DNA from: Lentisphaera araneosa HTCC2155
GTDB lineage: Bacteria; Verrucomicrobiota; Lentisphaeria; Lentisphaerales; Lentisphaeraceae
Direction: 5' to 3'
Assembly (NCBI RefSeq): GCF_000170755.1
Contig: NZ_ABCK01000001.1
Span: forward strand, 186,001 to 250,000
Length of the DNA: 64,000 nt
The notes beneath the pieces were generated by a model that was given only the letters and a program-made list of their open reading frames with translations, was not told the DNA's origin and ran no database searches. Of the stretch, positions 56,679 through 64,000 are shown piece by piece. The position numbers were made by a program, and so were the translations under genes. The number at the start of each line of letters is the position of its first letter. Position 1 is the first letter of the stretch.

Positions 56679-57314
56679 TTAGGGTGTCCAAGTATCATCT
56701 CGGTAATTCTTTGAGGCCATATAAAGCAGCTGTATTGCTGAAGTCGCTTCAACGTGGCCATCTATAAATGCCACGTTACCTTTACCTTGATGACGTGCGA
56801 CGCGAAACCCCTCTTCTACATTATAAACGGCATCTTCATCTAAACCGCCTTTCCAGAGGATAGCATTATTATTATAGGCATCGAGAAAAAATACTGTTGA
56901 GGAAGCGTGAGTTGATTCTAAGCTCAGGTTAGCATGCCAGTCCTCTTGCACAGCAACGCCATTATCCCAACCCAGTCGCCAATTCATCCCGTAATTGATC
57001 CCCCAGTAATCCGTTATATCCGCTCCATTTGGACACTTATATATGTTCGAAGTATCGTCGAGGTCAATCGCGGGCAAAAAGTCATTAATCGATAATTTTT
57101 TCGCCCAAGGGTCACTATTTTCATTTATGGGCGCAAAATTATCCTCATCATCGGAATACATTAAAGCGGCTAGACTAATCTGTTTAAGTTTGTTCACACA
57201 GACAGCTGCTTGTGAACGTTCTCTGGCTTTGCCCAAGGCGGGTAAAAGCATCGAGGCTAAAATCCCGATAATGGCAATAACGACTAATAATTCTATAAGT
57301 GTAAACTTTTTCAT
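56679..57314 (-). CDS. Prepilin-like (pseudopilin) surface protein
   Basis: A 211-residue protein. [20 protein letters not shown] at residues 4-23 is the prepilin cleavage/methylation motif and helix, and [12 protein letters not shown] is an exact H-X9-DG signature. GAGAG precedes the ATG. It is a close paralogue of the next gene upstream (57402), with matching blocks such as [17 protein letters not shown] against YWGMNYAMNWRLGYDNG. It is probably a surface or secretion filament subunit; the pair looks like a tandem duplication. Confidence 0.92.
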   Translation of the reverse strand: MKKFTLIELLVVIAIIGILASMLLPALGKARERSQAAVCVNKLKQISLAALMYSDDEDNFAPINENSDPWAKKLSINDFLPAIDLDDTSNIYKCPNGADITDYWGINYGMNWRLGWDNGVAVQEDWHANLSLESTHASSTVFFLDAYNNNAILWKGGLDEDAVYNVEEGFRVARHQGKGNVAFIDGHVEATSAIQLLYMASKNYRDDTWTP

Positions 57315-57401
57315 AACATCTCTCAGTTAGCTTCAATATATAAGCTGAGACGTAAGGAAGAAATAAGTTTAGACAAAAAAAGTTAAATTATATCAAAAAA
57401 C

Positions 57402-58037
57402 TTATGGCTTCCAGATTTCATCGGAGTCAGTAACTGAACCCATATACAGCCACTGCTCACCTGTACGCGACTCTACATGACCATCGAGAAAAGATACATT
57501 ACCCTTATTTGCATGGCGAGCCACATTTAAGCCTGGTCCAGTATTATAAACGGCATTTTCATCGAGCCCACCTCTCCACATGATTGCATTATTATTGTAA
57601 GCATCCATAAAAAAGACAGTTTCAGACGCATGAGTACTCAAAATTGAAAAATTCTCGTGGAACCCAGTTTGTTCATCTGTTCCATTATCATAGCCAAGAC
57701 GCCAGTTCATGGCATAATTCATCCCCCAGTAATCAATTAAATCGGCACCCTCTGGGCAGCTGTAGATATTACTCTTATTGCTTATATCAATTTCAGGTAA
57801 ATAATTATTCAGAGAGAGTTTTCTACCCCAAGGACTCCCTCCCTCATTGAGGGGGGCATAATCATCGGACTCTTCTGAGTAGATAAAGGCAGCCATGGAA
57901 ATTTGTTTGAGTTTATTCATACAAACCGTCGTCTGAGACTTCTTTCTAGCTTTTCCTAAAGCTGGTAAAAGTAGGGACGATAAAATACCGATTATGGCGA
58001 TCACCACGAGTAATTCTATCAGTGTAAATTTTTTCAT
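57402..58037 (-). CDS. Prepilin-like (pseudopilin) surface protein
   Basis: From ATG 58037 (GAGAGG upstream) this gives 211 residues with [20 protein letters not shown] and the signature HANKGNVSFLDG. It lies 87 bases upstream of its paralogue on the same strand, and both precede kinase 3. The mature domain has conserved aromatic residues (CPEGADLIDYWG) shared with the paralogue. The upstream region 58050-58314 has no gene but carries a GGGAGCCCCCGCGGGCGG block related to 32444. Confidence 0.92.
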   Translation of the reverse strand: MKKFTLIELLVVIAIIGILSSLLLPALGKARKKSQTTVCMNKLKQISMAAFIYSEESDDYAPLNEGGSPWGRKLSLNNYLPEIDISNKSNIYSCPEGADLIDYWGMNYAMNWRLGYDNGTDEQTGFHENFSILSTHASETVFFMDAYNNNAIMWRGGLDENAVYNTGPGLNVARHANKGNVSFLDGHVESRTGEQWLYMGSVTDSDEIWKP

Positions 58038-58314
58038 TATGCCTCTCAATAAGATTAGTTTAAACAGAAGACGAAAGATCTATGAGAGTTTAGACAAATC
58101 ACTCAAATAATTTCAAAAAGACTCATCATAAAATTTATACTCAGTCGGTAAGCTCAAGTGATTTTTCTTTTGGCTTTTACTATTATAATGTTTATCGCTT
58201 ATCAGCGGGATGCGGGGAGCCCCCGCGGGCGGTTTAATAATTTTAATAGAAATTTTAAATGATCTGAGTTAATCAGTGAAATCTGTGGATGAAGTCTTAT
58301 CCGCAATTGCCAAG

Positions 58315-58368
58315 CTATTAATCTGGCGATGAATTAGATTTACTTTTGAGTGCTGAAAGCACGGTATA
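58315..58368 (+). repeat. Repeat fragment forming the 5' flank of intron B
   Basis: This matches 20812-20865 with one base different and ends GAAAGCACGGTATA. Just before it, ATCCGCAATTGCCAAGCT (58300-58317) recurs with one change at 60801-60818, after the whole intron and repeat block. Confidence 0.8.
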
Positions 58369-60277
58369 GTACGCCTATGCGTACACAACATCAGCGAGGT
58401 GAAAGACCTCGTCAGGGTTGACCGTCAGCCCTGTAGTCGAAGTCAACTGCGTCGTTGTGAAACGGGGTGGGTAGTAGGGCCTAGACGAAATATCAGTCCG
58501 TAGGATGACGAACGCGTTTCGGCCGGTCAGGGTGTCGAGCCTGCTATATCATGGCGAAGACCAGAGAGCGGGAGGAAGAGCTGCGTAGCCTGAGGGCGAA
58601 GTAAGCCAACTGCTCAAGTTATACACGCTGAAGAAAGGCGGAAAGAAAAGCGGTGTATAGACGCTGACAGGTGTTTGGTGACGGAATGGTGTGAAGGTGT
58701 TGTGGATCAAGTAGGGAGACCTGTGTGGGCAGTACGGATTAATCCGCCACGCAGGAGTCAGAGCCCTCATAGTAGCGATGAAGGTGGTGAAAGTCACTGG
58801 AGCAAAGGGGGGCAGGAAGGTGAAACTGAGAAGAAAAGAATAGAAGGAATATAAGAATGTCAGAAATGGCTAAACAAATATTACGACGAGATGAACGCTT
58901 TGTTGAAATACAAGCGTGGGCGTCACCTTCTGTCTGGACGGATCAGATGCTGAAAACTCTTCATAGAGGAGTTGAAAGAGGCAAGTGGTACAGCTTATCA
59001 GATAAGCTGATGCGTAAGAATAATATTATGGAGGCTTGGGAGAAAGTGTGTTCAAATAAGGGCAAACATGGAGTGGACATGGTATCAATCGAGCGCTACG
59101 AATCAGAGCTGGAGTATAATAATGCTAAGCTTCTCGAAGAACTGCAAGATGGAAGGTATGATCCCAGTGCAGTGCGCCGAGTGGAAATCCCAAAAGGTGA
59201 TGGTCGAAAGACCAGACCTTTGGGAATACCCACAGTGCGTGATCGAGTAGTTCAAACAGCTCTGAAACATGTGATAGAGCCGATATTCGATATCGACTTC
59301 TCGCCCTACAGTTTTGGATTTCGTCCAAAGCTGGGTTGCAAGGATGCACTTAGACGAGTGAATGAATTGTTAAAGCAGGGCTATCTCTATGTTATGGATG
59401 CCGACATCCAAAGCTACTTCGATACTATACCACATGAGAAACTCATGAGTCGAGTCAAGGAAAAGATCATTGATGGTAAAATTCTTGATCTGATCGAACA
59501 ATTCCTCAAAGCCAATATCTTTGATGGTCTCAAACATTGGGAACCTGAAGAAGGTACACCGCAGGGAGGAATTATCAGTCCTCTGTTAGCAAATATCTAT
59601 CTTGATCTCTTTGATCACAAGATGACCGAGGCTGGATTCGAGATAGTGCGCTATGCAGACGATTTCCTGATCATGTGTAAAAGTAAAGAATCAGCCAAAA
59701 GGGCATTGCGCAAAACGCGAAGGTGGATGAAAGCCAATGGGCTGAAACTTCATCCAGAAAAAACGCGAATTGCCGACATGACAGAGAAGTGCGAGTACTT
59801 CGAGTTTCTCGGATACCATTTCGAGAGAACGCGAAATACACATCGCATTAAACGTTGGCCAAGGAAGCAGAGCCTGAAGAAATGCAAAGATGCCATACGC
59901 AAGAAAACGAGGAGAAGCAATAAGGACTCAATAGAGGACATAATTGCTTACCTTCGGCCAAATCTTCTCGGATGGTATCAATACTTCAAGCACTCCACTG
60001 TGTATGCAATGCGAGGTATAGATGAATTTACACGCAGAAGACTGCGCAGTATTATAGCCAAATATAATCGCAAGAAAGGTTCTCATCGCATGATTGATAC
60101 TCGTAAATACAATAAAGCCTACTTTACAGATCTAGGCTTCTTTTCACTGGAGGAAGCCTGGAAACTGGAATTTCAGTCTCTTCGGAGTAAGCACTGACTG
60201 GAGAGCCGTATGCGGGAGAACCGCACGTACGGTTCGGAAGGAGGGGAGACTCCGCAAGGAGTCTTCCCTACCCTTAT
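58369..60277 (+). mobile_element. Group II intron, copy B
   Basis: The same 1909-bp element as copy A, starting GTACGCC and ending CCCTTAT, at a constant offset of 37503 bases. It is inserted after CACGGTATA and before AATTAGCC, at the junction of two 71-bp repeat units. Domain V is at 60203-60235. The RT/maturase frame is identical in protein to copy A. Confidence 0.93.
58857..60197 (+). CDS. ltrA: Group II intron reverse transcriptase/maturase (copy B)
   Basis: A 446-residue protein identical to the frame at 21354, including MDADIQSYFDTIPHEKL, GTPQGGIISPLLANIYL, VRYADDFLI and the maturase block LGWYQYFKHS. It has no HNH endonuclease domain. Identity over the full protein and the shared intron ends indicate that one copy was derived from the other recently, or that gene conversion keeps them identical. 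Confidence 0.96.
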   Translation: MSEMAKQILRRDERFVEIQAWASPSVWTDQMLKTLHRGVERGKWYSLSDKLMRKNNIMEAWEKVCSNKGKHGVDMVSIERYESELEYNNAKLLEELQDGRYDPSAVRRVEIPKGDGRKTRPLGIPTVRDRVVQTALKHVIEPIFDIDFSPYSFGFRPKLGCKDALRRVNELLKQGYLYVMDADIQSYFDTIPHEKLMSRVKEKIIDGKILDLIEQFLKANIFDGLKHWEPEEGTPQGGIISPLLANIYLDLFDHKMTEAGFEIVRYADDFLIMCKSKESAKRALRKTRRWMKANGLKLHPEKTRIADMTEKCEYFEFLGYHFERTRNTHRIKRWPRKQSLKKCKDAIRKKTRRSNKDSIEDIIAYLRPNLLGWYQYFKHSTVYAMRGIDEFTRRRLRSIIAKYNRKKGSHRMIDTRKYNKAYFTDLGFFSLEEAWKLEFQSLRSKH

Positions 60278-60560
60278 AATTAGCCTAGCTCGTGAGAGCT
60301 AGGTATATGTGAAACAAGGAAAATCACGAGTTCTGAAGGAACGGCATAAATTAGCCTAGCTCGTGAGAGCTAGGTATATGTGAAACAAGGAAAATCACGA
60401 GTTCTGAAAGCACGGTATAAATTAGCCTATCTCGTGGAGCTAGGTATATGTGAAACAAGGAAAATCACGAGTTCTGAAAGCACGGTATAAATTAGCCTAG
60501 CTCGTGAGAGCTAGGTATATGTGAAACAAGGAAAATCACGAGTTCTGAAGGAACGGCATA
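60278..60560 (+). repeat. Four tandem 71-bp hairpin repeat units
   Basis: Units start AATTAGCCTAGCTCGTG at 60278, 60349, 60420 (70 bases long) and 60490. Each has a CCTAGCTC...GAGCTAGG hairpin and a GAGTTCTGAAxGxACGGxATA end, in two variants: GAAGGAACGGCATA and GAAAGCACGGTATA. The intron sits at the exact boundary before the first unit. After the last unit comes GTGCTCTAATCCA, as in copy A. Confidence 0.9.
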
Positions 60561-60626
60561 GTGCTCTAATCCACACTAATTGGCACTAAAATGACAGGTG
60601 GCAGGTAACTGCAGGCTCTTCGAGCC

Positions 60627-60752
60627 GATCTGCAGGGCGAAGCCCGATCTGCAGCGAATGTAATGAGCGATCTGCAGGGCGAAGCCCGATCTGCAGCGAA
60701 TGTAATGAGCGATCTGCAGGGCAAAGCCCGATCTGCAGCGAATGTAATGAGC
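60627..60752. repeat. Three tandem 42-bp repeats
   Basis: The unit, GATCTGCAGGGCGAAGCCC followed by GATCTGCAGCGAATGTAATG and AGC, starts at 60627, 60669 and 60711 with one change in the third copy. A degenerate tail continues to about 60790. Minus-strand frames of 60-88 codons are artefacts of the repeat. The rest of 60791-60975 shows no gene. Confidence 0.88.
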
Positions 60753-60975
60753 GATCTGCAGTGAGCAACGCGAACGATCTTTGAGCCCAGCGGTCTTTCT
60801 ATCCGCAATTGCCAAACTAGTGCTTGGCGCACCCATGGCGGGTAATTTTAATTTGTATACATTTACGAAATTGTTTTTTAGACAAATGTTTGAGTTTGAT
60901 GTCCATTATTTTATCAATGCAGCGTCTCATCCTGTAAATTCACTGCAGTGTCAATTATCTAAGTTAAGGTTCCTT

Positions 60976-62703
60976 ATGTTCAAAACTCTTTTTATTATAT
61001 TTATTACAAGTCTTTCTTTAATGGCTGACAAGCCCAATATCATTCTAATCATCACTGACGATCAGGGCTATGGTGACTTAGCTTGTCATGGAAATCCTTG
61101 GATTAAAACTCCTCATCTCGATAAATTTCACAGTGAAAGTTTAAGACTCAATAATTATCATGTGGACCCCACATGTGCCCCTACTCGAGCCGCACTTATG
61201 ACGGGGCGGTATTCGGGACGCAATGGCGTATGGCATACAGTAAATGGTCGGAATATGCTCCGCAGTAGAGAAAAAACCATGGCCTCTGTACTCAAAGATA
61301 ATGGCTACACTAACGGTATCTTCGGCAAATGGCACTTAGGTGATTCCTACCCCTTCCGTCCCCAAGATCGTGGTTTTGATCAGGTGGTGATTCACGGTGC
61401 CGGTGGAATTCATCAGACTCCTGATTATTTCGGCAACGATTATTTTGACGATACTTATTTAGTGAATGGCAAGTGGAAGAAGTTTGAGGGTTACTGCACC
61501 GACATTTGGTTTGATCAGGCCATTGACTTTATAAAGAAGAATAAATCGCGTCCTTTCTTCGCCTATATTTCTCCGAATGCACCGCACACACCACTGAACT
61601 GCCCCGAAGAATACGAAGCCCCCTATCGCGGCAACCCAAATATTGCGGAGCCCGCATTTTATGGCATGGTCACAAATATTGACGACAATTTTGCCAAGCT
61701 CGAAAAATTTCTAAAAGCCGAAGGACTCTATGAAAATACTCTGGTCATTTTTACCACAGATAACGGCTCAGCTAAAGGTATTGTCTACGACAAAAAAGCT
61801 AAGAAAAAACTAGGTTTCACCGCTAATATGCGAGGGCAAAAAGGCTCGCAATACGAAGGAGGTCATCGCGTCCCCTTTTTTATGCGCTGGCCTGCCGGTA
61901 AAATCGGTGGCAACCGCGACATTAACACCTTAAGTGCACATATCGATATCCTGCCCACTCTCATCGATATGATCTCTTTAAAAAGCGATACGCCTAAGCT
62001 TGATGGAAGCTCACTCAAAGATTTAATTTATACGCAGCAGAATAACTTAGCTGAGCGAACTTTAATCGTGGAAAACCAACGTCTTGTGACACCCGAAAAA
62101 TGGCGCCGCTGCTCAGTCATGTACAAGGACTGGAGACTCGTGGATGGCAAAGAACTTTATAAGTTAAGCAGTGACCCTGAACAGAAGAACGACATTGCTA
62201 AATCACACCCGGAAATTGTTGCTCGTTTAAGAGAGACTTATGAACAATTTTGGATGAGTACTTCTGCCGACCATCACCTCAACTCATCAATCATTGTTGG
62301 TTCTGAAAAAGAAAACCCCCTCACACTCACCAGCCATGATCTTTTAAGTTCAAAAACCCCCTGGAATCATCGCCAGGTTGAACAAGGGATGAAAACTCGA
62401 GGTAAATGGATGCTCAAAGTTGCTGAAGCTGGAAAATACAAAATAACTTTCAGTCGTTGGCCCAAAGAACTGGATAAACCCATCAATTCCGATGGCGGAG
62501 TCAAAGGCAAAATCATCCATGCGCAATCGGCCCACCTTGAAATACAAGGACAAAAGAGAAGTACCAAGCTATCTACTCAGGATAAGTCAATAAGTTTCAC
62601 CATAGAACTCAAACAGGAACTCTCTGAACTCGTCACCGAATTTCAATTGACCGACGGCAGCTTCATGTCAGCTTATTACTGTTATGTAGAACTTATCGAA
62701 TAA
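60976..62703 (+). CDS. Secreted formylglycine-dependent sulfatase
   Basis: From ATG 60976 (AAGG about 6 bases upstream) this gives 575 residues; the frame is open to 60781 but the extra 65 residues are not expected. A signal peptide precedes PNIILIITDDQGYGD (metal ligands). The formylglycine motif is C67-A-P-T-R71. FGKWHLGD, SPNAPHTPL and FTTDNGSAKG follow. The C-terminal 110 residues (from about 465) form an additional beta-rich domain seen in some arylsulfatase-type enzymes. It lies just after the tandem repeats and 70 bases before the end of the third group II intron. Confidence 0.93.
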   Translation: MFKTLFIIFITSLSLMADKPNIILIITDDQGYGDLACHGNPWIKTPHLDKFHSESLRLNNYHVDPTCAPTRAALMTGRYSGRNGVWHTVNGRNMLRSREKTMASVLKDNGYTNGIFGKWHLGDSYPFRPQDRGFDQVVIHGAGGIHQTPDYFGNDYFDDTYLVNGKWKKFEGYCTDIWFDQAIDFIKKNKSRPFFAYISPNAPHTPLNCPEEYEAPYRGNPNIAEPAFYGMVTNIDDNFAKLEKFLKAEGLYENTLVIFTTDNGSAKGIVYDKKAKKKLGFTANMRGQKGSQYEGGHRVPFFMRWPAGKIGGNRDINTLSAHIDILPTLIDMISLKSDTPKLDGSSLKDLIYTQQNNLAERTLIVENQRLVTPEKWRRCSVMYKDWRLVDGKELYKLSSDPEQKNDIAKSHPEIVARLRETYEQFWMSTSADHHLNSSIIVGSEKENPLTLTSHDLLSSKTPWNHRQVEQGMKTRGKWMLKVAEAGKYKITFSRWPKELDKPINSDGGVKGKIIHAQSAHLEIQGQKRSTKLSTQDKSISFTIELKQELSELVTEFQLTDGSFMSAYYCYVELIE

Positions 62704-62773
62704 ACAATATGATTATCTCTTAAGGAATAGATCACTCTCCTACAGTCTAAGCTCGGAACGAGCGCCCCCCTGG

Positions 62774-64000
62774 ATAAGGGTAGGGAAAGCTCCTTGCGGA
62801 GCCTCCCCTCCTTCCGAACCGTACGTGCGGATCTCCCGCATACGGCTCTCCGGTCAATGCTTACTCCGAAGAGACTGAGATTCCAATAGCCAAGCCTCTT
62901 CCAGTGAAAAGAACCCTAGCTCTGCAAAGTATTTCTTGGTATATTTCCTGTTATCTATAAAGCGATGTGAACCTTTCTTACGATTGTACTTAGCGATAAT
63001 ACTTCGTAACCTTCGACGAAAGAAAGCATCAACTTCGAGCATAGCCCAACGATTTGAGTGTTTGAAGTACTCATACCAACCTTTGAGACTAGGCCTGAGA
63101 CCTTTAATGATTTCTTCTACCGATTGCCAGTTACAACGCCTCGTATGCTTTCGCACAGTGTCTTTCATTTTAGCCATACTCTGTTTTCTTGGCCACCTAT
63201 TTATCCTGCCCGTTCTTTTCGAGCGCTCAAAGTGATAACCTAGAAATTCAAAGTACTCATCCTGCTGATTCATGTCGGCAATTCGGGTTTTATCGGGATG
63301 GAGGTTCAGACCATGAGCCTTCATCCAACGCTTGATTTTGCGCAAGCCCCGCTTAGCCGATTTCGCATTATCACACATCACCAGAAAGTCATCCGCATAC
63401 CTTACGATTTCAAAGCCAGCCGCTGTCATCCTGTGGTCGAATTCATTGAGGTAAATATTGGCAAGTAGTGGGCTAATTACGCCTCCTTGCGGAGTCCCTT
63501 TCTCGGGCTCCCACTCCTTGATCCCATCAAATATTCCTGCTTTGAGGAAAGCTTCTATAAGATCTAGGGTCTTGCCATCGCTTATTTTCTCTTTGACTCG
63601 TTCCATGAGTTTGTCGTGCGGTATCATATCAAAGTAACTTTGAATATCCGCATCAATGACGTAGAGCTGTCCCTGCGTAAGTAGATGATGAACACGCCGA
63701 AGCGCATCTTTACATCCACGTTGCGGACGAAAACCAAAACTTTGTGTAGAAAAATCCACATCATATATCGGTTCAATAACATTCTTGAGCGCAGTCTGAA
63801 CAACTCTATCGCGCACGGTCGGTATTCCCAAAGCACGCGTTTTACCATCTGCTTTTGGGATCTCTACCCTGCGAACGCATTGTGGCAGGTAAGTCCCTGC
63901 CTGCAGTTGCTTCATCAATTGCTTTGTATTGTGCTCTAGCTCTGATTCGTAACGATCCAAGCTCACCATATCCACCCCGTGACTCCCGCCGTTTGCACGA
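62774..64000 (-). mobile_element. Group II intron, divergent third copy, 5' end beyond window
   Basis: Read on the minus strand it ends CTACCCTTAT at 62774. Domain V at 62848-62816 differs from copies A and B in one loop base (GGGAGATCC against GGGAGAACC). The 3' exon begins CCAGGGGGGCGC, unlike the 71-bp repeat. A GCTCG-TTC-CGAGC hairpin lies just downstream of the junction. The encoded protein differs from A and B at many positions, so this is a related but separate lineage. Confidence 0.88.
62854..64000 (-). CDS. ltrA: Group II intron reverse transcriptase/maturase, N-terminus beyond window
   Basis: At least 382 residues are in view, starting CANGGSHGVDMVSLDRYESE at the window edge (compare SNKGKHGVDMVSIERYESE in copies A and B). 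The catalytic blocks IDADIQSYFDMIPHDKL, GTPQGGVISPLLANIYL and VRYADDFLVM are intact, as is the maturase end LKGWYEYFKHSNRW. An internal ATG at 63975 is not the real start. It appears functional. Confidence 0.93.
   Translation of the reverse strand, partial: RANGGSHGVDMVSLDRYESELEHNTKQLMKQLQAGTYLPQCVRRVEIPKADGKTRALGIPTVRDRVVQTALKNVIEPIYDVDFSTQSFGFRPQRGCKDALRRVHHLLTQGQLYVIDADIQSYFDMIPHDKLMERVKEKISDGKTLDLIEAFLKAGIFDGIKEWEPEKGTPQGGVISPLLANIYLNEFDHRMTAAGFEIVRYADDFLVMCDNAKSAKRGLRKIKRWMKAHGLNLHPDKTRIADMNQQDEYFEFLGYHFERSKRTGRINRWPRKQSMAKMKDTVRKHTRRCNWQSVEEIIKGLRPSLKGWYEYFKHSNRWAMLEVDAFFRRRLRSIIAKYNRKKGSHRFIDNRKYTKKYFAELGFFSLEEAWLLESQSLRSKH

Noticed and set aside
60278-60560. Possible CRISPR array from regularly spaced repeats
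   Set aside because: The 71-bp units are contiguous with no unique spacers and no cas genes are near.
58315-60560. Integron attC array as the intron target
   Set aside because: No GTTRRRY/RYYYAAC core pair was found in the 71-bp units and no integrase gene is in the window.
60566-60836. Minus-strand frames of 60-88 codons with internal peptide repeats
   Set aside because: All three frames are open because the 42-bp repeat unit is a multiple of three without stops; no gene features.
62740-62775. tRNA-like hairpin near GCTCGGAACGAGC
   Set aside because: Only one small stem-loop; no cloverleaf, no anticodon arm or TTCGA arm.

Overview
The window looks like a chromosome segment of a marine Lentisphaerota bacterium, close to Lentisphaera. 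The evidence is five prepilin-like genes opening with an FTLIE[L/V/I][16 protein letters not shown] segment, formylglycine sulfatases, planctomycete-type sigma factors and membrane-anchored Ser/Thr kinases, and a DUF1592/DUF1552 (CxxCH / Tat) pair. Genus is inferred from gene content only. Ribosome sites are mostly AAGGA/AGGAG-like.

Layout. 1-4074: end of an AraC-type regulator, then two sulfatases and an EEP-family phosphodiesterase on the minus strand. 4134-5593: an IS4-type insertion with a 9-bp target duplication. 5677-7797: kinase 1, followed by a 308-bp repeat array (7966-8715). 8974-10148: cold-shock protein, a tiny basic protein and a YdeI-like protein. 10343-17851 (minus): ECF sigma factor, beta-helix lipoprotein, sulfatase, and beta-helix protein with a discoidin-like end. 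17963-20617: a prepilin-like gene split by a 1.88-kb IS. 20866-22774: group II intron copy A. 23024-26577: prepilin-like gene, kinase 2 and a convergent sigma factor. 26735-33368: carbohydrate esterases (two SGNH, two sialate O-acetylesterase type) plus a prepilin-like gene and a decayed gene. 33704-37648: double FAD oxidoreductase and a membrane protein. 37876-39809: sigma factor with a FecR/LamG anti-sigma partner. 39805-40411: hairpin repeats and a fucosidase gene relic. 40571-44318: AT-rich operon of barrel protein, periplasmic protein and histidine kinase. 44500-47559: sulfatase fused to a GH29 alpha-L-fucosidase. 47731-53848: sigma factor, DUF1592/DUF1552 pair, sulfatase. 54434-58037: kinase 3 and two prepilin-like genes. 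58369-60277: group II intron copy B, identical in protein to copy A, inside a 71-bp repeat array. 60976-62703: sulfatase. 62774-64000: a third, divergent group II intron on the minus strand, running off the window.

Together the genes suggest outward-facing use of sulfated, acetylated and fucosylated polysaccharides: six sulfatases, one fused to a fucosidase, four esterases and two beta-helix proteins. They are interleaved with a repeated regulatory and surface set of ECF sigma factor, membrane Ser/Thr kinase with a leucine-rich tail, and prepilin-like protein. All three kinases lack the usual beta-3 lysine and carry a lysine in the glycine-rich loop, an arrangement otherwise typical of WNK kinases; this is the most unusual protein signal here.

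The region is unstable: two insertion sequences with recognisable target duplications, three group II introns, several repeat families, and at least five broken genes or relics. I found no tRNA, rRNA or CRISPR array.
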